Source: Teratosphaeria epicoccoides (taxonomy: Eukaryota > Ascomycota > Dothideomycetes > Mycosphaerellales > Teratosphaeriaceae). From it: DNA of 64,000 nucleotides. Where the stretch lies: the NCBI GenBank assembly GCA_021401465.1, contig JADDMT010000023.1:124001-188000 (forward strand). Direction: 5' to 3'. The number at the start of each line of letters is the position of its first letter. Position 1 is the stretch's first letter. The notes beneath the pieces are model-generated. The model had not been told where the DNA came from. It saw only the letters and a list, made by a program, of their open reading frames with translations, and made no database searches. The position numbers and the translations under genes were made by a program. Shown in pieces: positions 44,505 to 55,494 of this stretch.

Positions 44505-46001
44505 TTAGCGACTACTAGTTAGGGGCTTCCTAACCGAACCCGAAGCAGGAGAGTCTTTCTTGTTACGGTCCGCTAGGGACTACCTACCTACACGGGGTCT
44601 ACTAAACACCCTAAAGCGACTATAAGTAACGGGGGTAGCAATGCCACGAAGAGAGGCCGGCATCTTCTTCTTTAGTAGGTTGCGAGGGAGCTCGTCTTCG
44701 GAGCCTATAGTAGCCAGAGAACTAGCGACACCCTTACCGCGCCTAGTCGCGACGACTACCTCATCCTTAGCATTAGAAGGCAAAGAGACTCGAGCGCGCT
44801 TGCGGCTGTCGCGCTTAGCCCTTGAGATCATCTTGCGCTTCTTGACACGAGTGTCAACTACATCATCGGACTTAGTGTCTCCCTTAGGCGTAACTAGTGT
44901 GGTGACACTATAGCGCGAAGGGATTACGTCAGGACCGAAGGTATCCTAGATGTCGTCATCCTCCTCATCCTCAAAGATCTGGCCTAGAGGCTTGTGCCTT
45001 AGCGTCTTGACAGACGTAGTGCGGGTCGCAAGCAGGGAAGGCTCGGCTTCCTCGTCGCTGACCTTAATTTCGGCCCTGGCCCTCTTCTTCTTCTTAGACA
45101 GTAGCGTCGAGGCAGCGTAGGTAGCGGCGCTACAATGTGTTAGCTATACGCACGCGACAGGATTCGAGTGAGTAACTTACGGCTTAGTCCTCGGGACCGG
45201 CTTAGAGGCAGGCTGTCTCTCGGTATGGCGCTAGGGCGTAGCCTTAGCAGCGGGAGCGGTGAATTGCTTGATAACCTTCTTGCGGATCATCCGCGTCTTA
45301 AAGTCATCGTCAATAGAGGTAAGGGCCCCGAGTTGCTAACGCTGACAGCTAGTCGGATATTTCTCGACGCTAACGTTAGCCTAGCGGAGAAAGTCAGCAT
45401 TTATACTCGGAGGGTACCTGCACTATAAGCGTACTATGGCGAAGGTCTTAACCCTAACGGTTAGCACCTTCAAGATCTTCTAGACTAAGTCTACGATCAG
45501 ACCTAGACAAACGTTTTCGCCTGTTAGCAGAGAGTCGAAGCGAACACCGCCATGAGAACAGTTAGTAGTCGCGGTAAAGCACGAGAGGGCGCCAAGCAGG
45601 TAGGCGAGTACCTCGCGGTACTTAGCCTGTAGCCTGTTCATAGTCAGAGTACCTTCGGCAATCCCCTCGTCGCGCGCACTCTAGAAGTCATCAATGTTAC
45701 GGCAGAGCTAGTTGTACTCGCTATACACCTCTTTAGGGAGGTCTTAGCATTTTTGATGCTTGCCATTGTAGTTGACATAATTGCGGTAGACACTACCCTT
45801 ATCAAACCCGCTAACGCAGATCTTGGCTACGCTTTAGTTAGTACTAGTCACGCATACCTCGCGGGTAGGGGACGCCTTACTAACACGCGGAGGAGAGATG
45901 TGTGCAGCTTGGCTACTAAGGTTGTCAAGGTATCGTCGACACGAGCGACAATTGCAGGCAGAGCGAGTAGCGTCGAACTTAGTCTGTAGCACATGAGCCA
46001 T
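44505..46001 (-). pseudogene. Antisense gene of gypsy copy D
   Basis: 1,497 nt, start codon ATG kept (46001-45999), end GSVRKPLTSSR-like text. TATA box near 46157-46164 upstream. Of the six cluster cysteines three are kept, the others read Ser or Tyr, each one transition from Cys. The long stretches at 44831-44580 and the basic C-terminus match copies 1, B and E. Confidence 0.75.
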
Positions 46002-46799
46002 TATAGCTAAGACGGGTTAATTGATCTTGATTAATTGATTAAAGAAGAAGGAGCTCTAGTATAGACCCGCAGACATAGCGAGGCGCAAGCTAAGCGAAGT
46101 AGGAGTAGAGGTTAATGTTAGTGTCTTAGAACAGGAAAGTTTAGGAAGCGACGAGGTTTTTATACCCTCTAACAGCCCCCCTGTTGCCTATCGCAACCGT
46201 TAAGCTAGTAACTCGAACTACATGCGCAGAGTACCTGCCTTTAGTTGACTTACAAGGGGACCGAATGATGTAATAACGGATAACGCGGCTGTCACGCATG
46301 TGCGCCGACTGCACTTGTGCTAGCCTACTAGCATAGAAATGTGGCGAGGCCCGCGCTAGGAGCGCGCTCCTGCCGTTTCAAGTAGCGCGCGCAGAGCGTC
46401 CGCGTACTTTCCTACTACCCTAAGGTTCTATGACACGTTCTTCACGGTCACGACTAAATAGGGACAGCTAAGCTACTTAGCAAGGCCGGCGCGCATGCTT
46501 GCCCTATAATTTCAAGGATTGACTAAAGTACGTACTCATGGTTTCCTGATATCTTGATCCGCATGTAAAGCAAAGGTGTTACGAAGCCGCCTAATATGTA
46601 ACAGATTAAAACCCGCCCGAGTTAGCAGCCTCCGCCCCGCACTTGCTGCGAAGGTGTTAAGGTATGCGCATGACACATGTTACGTAGGCTATCTACCTAT
46701 TTACCCTTGCGCGGTGTGAGCGTGCTACATCCTGTACCCTATATGTTCCGCGTGCGTCACTCGGTAAGGCTAGGGACATCCTCATAGGAGGAGGGGCAG

Positions 46800-47159
46800 T
46801 GATACAGTTAATACTAGGGGGCCATTAGAACCGCATAGGTTCTAATGGCCGCCCTTAGCATGCAGTGACCCTGCTACATATGGCAAGGGGGTCCTTCGTA
46901 CATACGTTAGCTTGTATGTCGTCTAAGTAGGATTAGTTGTCGACGTAGGATGCCCCTACGTCGCTAACCCTACGGTACCCCTGCGGGGTTAGGCTCGGAC
47001 ATGCTTTCCCTAATTGAGGAGCGTCGGGGGTTATAAGCACCCTTAGCGCTACCTCTGCGATAAGCAGAAAGCAGCGCTGTCTTGTACCTACTAAAAGGTC
47101 GGATTACTCTGTCACACTGCGAGATATTTTCATATCATATAGCATATACATCTATATCA
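46800..47159 (+). repeat. 3' LTR of gypsy copy D
   Basis: 360 bp, TGATAC...TATCA; preceded by the purine-rich tract aggaggaggggcag. Confidence 0.92.
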
Positions 47160-49729
47160 CCTCTTGACGTTCGGCCTTAGTCTGCTGCTAGAACGTTAGG
47201 CTAGTATCAAAGAATGTGAGTATAGTGATCTTTCGCTAGAAGTGCTCCATAATTTAGTCCTCCTATCCGTTCTTCTTGTTAGTTAATTTGAATAGCTTCT
47301 TAACGTATTCGACATGCTTGTGTTCGAAGTAGCTAGTGTCGAGGTCTAGCGCGTTGCCAAAGAGCCGTATTATGTCCACGTAGTATGTAAGGGCATAAAA
47401 CTTAGGAAAATTGAAGTACCCTTGTAGTTTACACACATTGTCTACTATCTTAGGCTCCTCCGCTCGCTCTGTCTGCGCTTTCTTCTTTCTTAGCTCTCCT
47501 TTGCTTATGCGGTACTCCCTAAACTCTTCTTTATACTAGTTGCATTAGAACAGGGCGAGGACTATAAACCGGAGCGTTTCGCTATCATGTAAAGGATATT
47601 ACGCTAACTAAGAGAAGTCTACTATCGCCCGTAAGAACTAGATGGCGCTATGTGCCTTAGCCTCTTCTAACAGTAGCATGAAGACTAGGAGCAACTGTCG
47701 TAGCATACTCTTCTGCTCCTAGCCTGTCTATTAGCTTACTATAGACATCTAGCTAAACACCCGGAGGTTCCTAAATGCAGGTACCGCCGCGAAGCGACAG
47801 TTAATAATGACATCTAGTTAATAATCTACGACAGTCTTGCCTTTGTTACTCTTTCTTGCTACTTTATGCTAGCCCTTACCTTGTAGGAGTACCGCTCTAG
47901 CTCGCTTCGAAGACAGAGGTAGTCGACTCTTAAGCAAATCTCGCGTCTAATCCATGACGTATTTTAATACGCCCTTGAAGAGTTAGTAGAGCACGTCTAC
48001 TATTAGCGTCTTGTAGATATTTAGGCTAGGGTGCCTAAATGCGAAGTTCGGTAGGTCGTGTACATGGCTACCCTAGTCCTTCTTCGCCGCTCGCTAGAGC
48101 ATGATTTGTATTTGCGTGTCCTTATGTATCCGCTATAGCGTAACTACTTCGAGGTCTTCGCATTTTTCTGGATCGATTATACATATCGTGTAGTAGCGGT
48201 TGTTCTTCACGCCTGTGATTATTACCTGTTCTTAGTAGTCGCTCGCGTATACTGCGATATTTAGGAAACATCGCCATGTCTCGCTATCTGCATACAAGAC
48301 GTCAAGGCCCTTGCCTATAGCGAGCTTAGCAATAGGGTCGAACATTGTCTTCATGTAGTGATGGTATAGCTTGTCCCTAATGCTTCCTTTCCTGCCTTTA
48401 ACTACTAGTAGCATCGCTAGGAGTACGCTGCCTAGTCGATAGTTAGAGTTACGAACTAATCTAGGCAGGTTGCTAATCGTTAAGTACACTAGCTATGCGA
48501 TCAGGTCACCTTAATGATTAGTAACCTGTGTCTTGTTACTAGCAAGAATTAGTAGCACAATTGTCGCTCTGTCTATTCCAAGCTCTTTCTGTTTGTCCTA
48601 CTACTAGTCTGTAGAGACCATGTCCTAATAGATCCGCCTAGGCGGGTCATCTAGAGTCTCGAGGCGATAAGGCGCGTACATGAGATCATTCCTGAAACCC
48701 TTGTGCCCTATGAGAAAGCGCATAACGTCTTCGACTTTCTAGTGCCTTAGAGGCACTATCTTAACACTAGAGGTTAACTATGGAGATTCTAATTCGATGT
48801 TTGTAATACTCTACTTTGTAATGAATAGTAGTTAGTAGGCACTTACTTCTTAGATCTTGTCCTTAAGCTCTATGCCTAACTGAAAGCTAAGCAGTTCGTG
48901 GATCTTCTGCAGCCAGGGATTCTTGAATAACCGATCGATGGCGTTGCTCGAAATGCCTTCGTGTAAGAGCTAGTATGCGAATACTATATCTGCATTACTT
49001 TAGAAGAAGGCATAGCCCTATTTATTAAGTTCCTTATCTGTCTGTTCGTTAGACCTAGTCAAGGTTATTACTAACTCGGTAGGATTGTGGCTTAACGTAC
49101 ACTTTGATTAGCCTGCCCGCCATGAGACTACCTACGCTAAAAGGTGTCCGCTTGTATAGTTACTCGCACCTAGCAGACGACAGCCTACTAGCGCGCATAT
49201 AGATTGAAGCTAAGCTGTGCTCGCTCGTGACACTATGTAGCCTACCTGTTTAGCTGCCATTCGTGTCTCCATATCATCCATCTAGAGATATGGCGTCTCT
49301 TGTAAATGCTACTAGGTCGTCGTAGAGACTAAGCGCGTCAATGTTACTACTGTTATCGTCGATTGCCCTAGCTGTCGCTACCATCTCTTTCTCTTGCATG
49401 TAAGCCTCATTGAACACAGGCTCGACGACTATGACTAGTTCCTCGTTTGCAACATACTGCCTATCTACTCCTGCAGCATCGTCGACTAATGCCCCCTCCT
49501 CGTAGGCGAGGACATCGTCTGCTAATTAAGTTTCGACTCTGTCGTTCGAGTCTAAGGAGATGTTCAAATCTGACGCGTATTTCTCGTTAGGTCTAAGATC
49601 CATAGTGCTCTGATTAATGAAGTGCTAAAACTTCGCTGCCATGTAGGTAGGAACATGCCAGGCATGACTACTATGACCTTTTAATGCCTTGCTGTAGCCT
49701 GTGTAGTAGAGTATGCGCTATGAAGCCAT
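47160..49729 (-). pseudogene. Plavaka-like transposase, N-terminal and central part
   Basis: Frame starts at Met 49729 and continues past 47160 into 38990 once copy D and one cctct are removed. The central block matches what I know of Plavaka transposases: ATIVLLILASNKTQVTN, QLVYLTISNLPRLVRNSNY, then GSVLLAMLLVVKG, GLDVLYADSETWRCFLNI and YASDYQEQ-like text. Further on FYALTYYVDIIRLFGNAL and YFEHKHVEYVKKLF correspond to the family's C-terminal (K)FH.L.HY...IR.FG block. The N-terminus contains an acidic region (YEEGALVDDAAGVD). Enzyme role: cut-and-paste DNA transposition. Dead through many TAG codons. Confidence 0.78.
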
Positions 49730-49960
49730 TGTCGACGTAGTGTGTTATAAAGGCTACGGCGCTCATAGACGCGTTAATTACTATAAACACCCGACCCCTA
49801 GAAAGGTGCGCGTGCCGCGCGGGTAGCTAATTGCCGCTTAGACGGTTCATCCTGTTAGCCGGCTATACGTAGTTAGGGTTAGTGTTTAGGTTAATAGAAG
49901 AATCGAGTGTTATTAGAGTGTAGTAGTAAAGGAGGGCCTAGAGTAGACGAAAATGGATGT

Positions 49961-50278
49961 GCTAGGAGTATACTAGCGGCAGTTATATTAGCTAACTCAT
50001 TCTGTTAATCGCAGGCAGTACGAGCGCTATTTTAGCCGGGAATCCCGAATTTCGAGTAGTTTCATATATAAATCTAAAGTGTATAGTATTCATATGCATA
50101 GAGTCATACCCTCTATTACTAGCGGCTTAGATGTGTGGCGTAGACGTAGTAGGAGTGCCGCTAGTATACTACTAGCAGTCGTTGTCTGTCAATTGTAAGG
50201 GTTTAAAACATGTGGTAGCGATCTATAGGTCGGACCTTGACGTAGCAGTAGTAGACGTACCGCTAGTATACTACTAGC
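49961..50278. repeat. Cluster of repeated 17-bp motifs in element C
   Basis: gctagtagtatactagc-type motifs at 49961-49977 (forward), 50160-50176 and 50262-50278 (reverse). The same motif occurs near the left end (33671-33687, forward) and right end (54544-54560 forward; 55299-55315 reverse). Subterminal repeats of this kind bind transposase in CACTA elements; that role here is inference. Confidence 0.6.
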
Positions 50279-50399
50279 ATTTAGTAGTCGTCGAGTACAT
50301 TCGAACGGACGAGATGATCGGTGTTATGCATATACTCTATTAGATGAGGTGCTTGTGTAGTCACTATCTGAAATGATACTACTCGCGCATGACTACTAG

Positions 50400-51130
50400 C
50401 ATTACTCTATCACAAGATTACAGTCAAACCCTAGTTAATCTGTCATCTTACGCTAGCCTGCGTAGCCCGTACGATCCTATGCCTCTCTACTCGCCCTGAT
50501 TATCGCGCATGGTATTAATGAAGTCGTTACTAGTCTGCTAACAGTTTATAGTCTACTCTCCGAATTAGCTCTATGGCGCAACCTAGTAAAATCTCATTGC
50601 CTCTGTTAATCGCGCTAACTGCATTAATCTAGTGCGACTAACCCTACTACAGGCTTGCCTAGTCGACTGCTGTTTTAAGTTGTCATCTAGTATCGTGATA
50701 GCGTCAGTAGGTACAAGAGTTACGCTACTCTTAATTTTGTTCACGGTCGATATAAGCAACTAAGGGTCGTCTTACTAGCCTTTAACAATGGGATTAGTAG
50801 TCACAAAGTCCCCTATAATCATGGCCTTATCTTTCGACCTGTAATCTAGCCCGATGAACCTAGCTATCTTGTTAAATCTGTCTAGGATGTAACCGTTCTC
50901 TACTACCTACTAGAGATACTAGTCAAAGTCAGTACATGTTAGGCAAGGAAACGGTTGCCTTGCGCGCATAGGCTCAAGTATCCTGTTCCTATATGCGTGT
51001 CTTAAGTGCCACAATTATTAGGACCCTAGCGTCTAGATCATGCCTGCTACAGATAGTATTATAGCGGACTAGAAGATAGACAATACGGCGTCGCATATAC
51101 GACGGCTACAGCTATGGCAATAAGGTGCGA
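50400..51130 (-). pseudogene. Unrecognised ORF in element C (minus strand)
   Basis: Coding-like text on the minus strand: LRHAYRNRILEPMRARQPF, VVENGYILDRFNKIARFIG, AMIIGDFVTTNPIVKG, ISTVNKIKSSVTLVPTDAI and a Gln/Arg-rich tail. A CxC-like segment near the start (FPCLTCTDFD) is suggestive only. Same strand as the transposase, about 650 nt upstream of it. No family recognised; borders approximate. Confidence 0.45.
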
Positions 51131-51249
51131 AAAGCGCGGAAGGGTCTGCCGCATCTTTCATCTAAAGTTAGCCAAGAGACTAACGAGTATAAACAACGCG
51201 TGTTTCGAGCAATCCTGACATCTGTAATTTAAACAGACACGATATAGGC

Positions 51250-51960
51250 ATAGCCCGAACGATGAGTGTGCGTGTTTCCTCGACAAGAACCTCTAAGACC
51301 TAGCGCGGCATGATTTACAAACCTAAGGCGCTATAGTAGCAGAGCATAGGCACGATCGAAGCGGGCCTTATACTTTAACATAACGATTACCTACGCCTAT
51401 ACGCTACATTAGAAGAACGGATAGAGTAGCTTAGCCTACTTGGCCGAATTGCGTGGTTAATAGCAGCGAAGGAGCGCATGTTCTAGGAAACAAGCGCCTT
51501 CTTTAGTAGTAGCAGGGAATTATAACTTAAATTCCTAGTAATAGCAGAGGCGTTACAGACACGAGTAGGGGAGGTTAGTTTTCGGCATCTACTATACAAG
51601 ATATCGTCAAACTATTGGCAGCGGATAGTCTAGAAGTCGACAATTACCCGGGGTTAACACGAAGGTAGTATAGCTGTTATAGTTTAAACGCGGCTCGAAG
51701 GCCTTTAGAATAATACGTACAGGATATTCTCTCGCATGCAGAACGAATCTTACTACTATATACGTAGGATCTACTACAGAGCAACTACATCCGTTAGGCT
51801 ATGTCGTACAGGCAGACGTGCTATATAGCGCGGATGTTTTATGGTACCTATACTAGCTATTATTGAAGAATTAATGCTAACCGAGGCTAGTTCTACTAGC
51901 GGTATTTTAATAGCATACTACTAGCAAGCTAAAAGTACCGCTAGCTAATAGGGAAGCGCA
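51250..51960 (+). pseudogene. Unrecognised ORF in element C (plus strand)
   Basis: Open apart from TAG-type stops: YATLEERIE, LSLLGRIAWLIAAKERMF, GEVSFRHLLYKISSNYW, RLEGL, YRIFSRMQNESYYYIRRIY, VPILAIIEELMLTEASS. Divergent from the preceding minus-strand ORF. No family recognised; borders approximate. Confidence 0.4.
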
Positions 51961-52204
51961 ATTTCAGGGGTAGCCGAATTTAGATGACGCTCGCGCGTCG
52001 CAAGATACTATAAACATCGCGTCCTCTCCTTCTTCTGCATTAATAGACGCTACGTAGCTACATTAGACAGGAACTCGTAGTATGTGCATATTTACATGCT
52101 ATAGATATTATCCTTTACTAACCTGCTACTAGACCTACACGACCGAGAAGGATATACCGCGCTCTGTTCTCTGCCGATCCTTTAAGTCATGTCCTTCTTT
52201 AATC

Positions 52205-54540
52205 ATGCCTTTAAAGAAAGACAGACAACAGAGGTCACGTTCCGCGTCATCTAGCAGCAGTTCGAATTACGATCTAGCGAATGATTTAGAAGACCTGCCA
52301 AGCAACGACAGCGATAGTGTAGACGACGGCAACAAGGAGATAGCTAACTAGGAGCATGAGGATTTTATAGTGCCTAAAGCCTATATAAAGGCGACTAATG
52401 TAAGAAGCTACCCGCATATAGCGGCTATGCTAACATGCATACAGACAACGACGTACTAGTCACGAAGAGACTAGACGCATAAGCGGTCATCCTTACTGCT
52501 AAGGCAGAATCGGCCGTATAAGAGGCTTTAGTCATTGTCTCGCGACATGCGACGAGATAGTAGTAAACCTAAGAATGACAGGGTAAAGACATAGTAGCCA
52601 AGCATCTGTCGAGGCTATTACAATAGCCGACCTACTAATCACAGGAGCGACAGCAATAGTCAAAACTACCGTAATAGCGAGTCTCGTAGCCGCTAGGGCA
52701 ATAGTAGTAGTCAAAGTCAGTCCGGGAGCTAGTCGAGTAGCTGTCAAGGCCATAACAGCAGCCAGACTACAAACTCCGACTAAGGATACGACTACTCTAG
52801 CAGCGAAGATATACGTAGTAGCCCTCCCGTGCATAAAGACAAGTTAATCGAGCCTTTGCTCGTTAAAGTCTAAGAACTCTCATGGATAGACGCTTCACAA
52901 GGGCGGAAGGGCATTTCTGTGCTATACCCTACAGCTCCTACTTACTAGCCGAGTTGTAAGCATATTGCAATTAACTAGTGGCTCGTAGCGCGTGATATGC
53001 TAGGGATGAAAGGTCGAGTTAGCTCGAGGCTAGACGACGTAGATTTGGATACGGTAAGTACCTACGTAGGTCCTATAAGGAGGTGCTAATGTTAGGGGCG
53101 TAGATAAGGCAGAGGTTGCGTTAGTGTCGTAACAACTGCACGAATAGAGTCAGAGAAGCTATACTCGCATAGTCTGGCAAGGTAGACGATAAGCAGGGTT
53201 TAAAGGACTAGGCCGCGGACATGTTAATAGAAAGCAGATTCGAATGCGAGAACGAAGAAGAGGTAAGGAGAGAAGGCTTAGATGTCGTCGAAAGCGCTAA
53301 CATGTCATAGGACCGGAGGTTTCTAAGCCCGCTCGTGATCTTTTGTATGAAGAAGGTGTTCTTCTAGTTCAATTAGAAACTAGCATGGAATCCTTTGGAG
53401 TCACGCGAGGTAAACGCTTTCATGTTAAATAGCGTGTGTGCTACTATCACATACCTACTAGCCTAGATCAGAAATGGCCCTTCGGAGTTCAAGACAAAGG
53501 CTAGCAAGACGAGATAGGTTCTAGTTAGCGGTGTCGATATCGATGATATCTTCAAGGGGAAGAAGAAGTATTAGGAAGAGCTCAATGCTAACAGACAGGA
53601 GGTCATCATAGCGACTATCACGGCACGTATATTAGGGGGGGAGGACGAAGGCAAGACAGTACTACTAGTGTAGGCGGCGCTAGCTATTAAGAAGGATCGC
53701 GGCATGATAGGCTTAGAGAGGGAATACGAGGACTTGTAGAGGCGAAAGGCGCTACGCGAGAATAGTACAGGGGAGACATCGTCGAGAGGGCCTGTACTAA
53801 CTTCTGCTAGGTCGTACGCAATTGTTAGGTCAGCGTAGTGTTAGCCCGACACGACGATCAAGCCAGGCCTTAATGTCATTAATATTAGGCGTTCGCAAGC
53901 ATGTAGCGGATGTTTAAGCGGACACTAACAGAGGGAGCAAGGGCCATAATAGCGGAAGGGCAAATGTTAGTAACCATGGTAGTAAGGCAAGCGATTATGA
54001 CAGTGACGACTAGCCGATGTAGGGACTAGAGGAGCCATTGTTGCGGGACACCCTGCATAACAGTGTCGTGACAACGAGGTTAGTTTCTCGTCTAACATCA
54101 CGGCCATGATTGCTAACATGTACTTGTCTAGTATGAAAGCTACTATAGTTAATAAGCCCTAACCTAGACACACGCAAGATGAAAGGTTAGTAGCCTTGGC
54201 GCGTCGTGAGGGCTAGCTATCGCTAACGAGGCGGAAGTAGCGAGAGGCCTAAGCTACGGAGTAGGCGGTTAATCGTGACTAGTGTAGACAAGCGGTATAG
54301 GCGGGGGGAATCATGTATCGACTAAACTATGCTAATAACGGATAAACGCTAGCGCGGCTCTAGCGAGAGGCGAAACGCAAAGACTTACTAACACATAGTA
54401 AGTACGATTATTGACTCTACGCATCGGCGCAGTTAATGACAATAGCTATAGGACACGAAGCTTAACCGCGAAGGACAAAGACTAAGGCGATAGTAGGAGC
54501 TAAGCTTTGCTAGAGGTAGAGGCAAAAAATGCTAGGTAAG
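52205..54540 (+). pseudogene. Ser/Gln/Arg-rich coiled-coil-like ORF in element C
   Basis: Starts MPLKKDRQQRSRSASSSSSN at 52205, with an acidic then Ser/Gln-rich N-terminus and a conserved-looking middle (YPTAPTY, HIAIN, WLVARDMLGMKGRV, DDVDLDTVSTYVGP). Frame changes near 53090 and after 53600 suggest small introns. The last part (GLNVINIRRSQACSG, ATIVNKP, ALARREGQLSLTRRK) is basic. It could be an accessory DNA-binding protein like TnpA of plant CACTA elements, but that is a guess from layout only. Confidence 0.45.
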
Positions 54541-54689
54541 TGTGCTAGTAGTATACTAGCGTTATGCTACTAACATACCGCTAGCACTTTGATATTAATA
54601 GGAGGTGCTAGCGGTAGTTTAGTAGCTACGTAGTATATATTAGCTAACGATTATGATATAGCATAGCATGCGCTCTGCTCGATTAGTGT

Positions 54690-55130
54690 GATCTTATAAG
54701 CAACTAGTCGAACGTTGTAGAGAAGGTAGAGGATGCGCTCGACGACTCTAAGTTAAGGGATAGTCAGTTGTAGTAGCACACTACATTCACGGACTCGACC
54801 TTGTCAGAGCAGATTAAGGGCTATAGCGACAAGGTCTTTGATGATGCGACCTTTAAGAAGCTATAGGAGGGGCGAAATAGTAGCGCTTTAGGAAAGTCGG
54901 TAGTAGTGAAGGTAAGCTAGTAGAGCGGAATAGAGGATAAGGGCGAGTAGAAGATTCATATGTAAGGGCCGATACAGGATGTGTAGATAGTGTGTAGTAG
55001 CTATGCATTTGTTACTAGCTATACTGATTAAGGTCTTCAGGCGTAAGGCGCAAGTCAGATATAGCAGCTTGCTTGAATTCAAGAGGCGTCGTAAGAGCTA
55101 CGTTTAAGCTGTATATGTGTTTAGTGTTAG
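54690..55130 (+). pseudogene. Short ORF near the right end of element C
   Basis: Plus-strand frame with TAG stops: NVVEKVEDALDDSKLRDSQ, HTTFTDSTLSEQIKGYSD, KVFDDATFKKL, ALGKSVVVKVS. May be a last exon of the preceding ORF. Not recognised. Confidence 0.4.
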
Positions 55131-55347
55131 CAAATCTGCTTAATTCGCGTTATACGTCAGGTCTAGTATGAATAGTAAAAGAGCATAGTGCGACAACAAC
55201 GAGATGTATAGTATTAACCAAAATCATGACTTTAACATCTATTGCATGTAAATTGTTTTGATTCGAGTAGCTCGGCTTACGTGCCTAAGCTACTTGCTGC
55301 TAGTATACTGCTAGCAGTGAGTTACTTACTAGTAGCACTCTTGCACT

Positions 55348-55382
55348 GTAAGCTACTCGTGTCGCAGACACGAGTAGCTTAC
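55348..55382. repeat. Perfect hairpin in the right subterminal region of element C
   Basis: 16-bp perfect stem (gtaagctactcgtgtc and its complement) around the loop gca, about 110 bp from the right terminus. Confidence 0.75.
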
Positions 55383-55494
55383 GAGGGGCCGAGTTTCTCG
55401 GGGGTACATACAAGCAGGCTAAGTTAGACGAGTAGGTGAGTAAGCTAAGTAACACAAGTTACTTAGTCTACTTAGGGCCTTAGTTTTCGAGACG

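Larger units (their letters stand above)
38991..47159 (+). mobile_element. Gypsy chromovirus copy D, complete, inserted in the transposase gene
   Basis: 8,169 bp, exactly the length of copy 1: 5' LTR 38991-39350, gag-pol 39400-44364, antisense gene 46001-44505, 3' LTR 46800-47159. Flanked by the 5-bp duplication cctct. It is the youngest layer of the nest. Its LTRs differ by about 13 of 360 bases, all transitions. Confidence 0.93.
33595..55494. mobile_element. Plavaka-type (CACTA-superfamily) DNA transposon C, multi-gene, split by gypsy copy D
   Basis: About 13.7 kb once copy D is removed. It sits inside copy B's pol with a 2-bp TA duplication (33593-33594, 55495-55496). Termini are inverted repeats: tctcgaaaac then ccctaagtag from both ends, with a few mismatches. 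Inside are a Plavaka-like transposase, a MYND-finger gene and at least four other ORFs, all with RIP-type stops. Repeated gctagtagtatactagc motifs lie near both ends and between genes. TA may be only part of the true duplication. Confidence 0.75.

Noticed and set aside
33595..55494. Element C as a Tc1/mariner transposon because of the TA duplication.
   Set aside because: It is far too large and encodes a Plavaka-like transposase, not a DDE Tc1 protein; the TA may be only part of the duplication.
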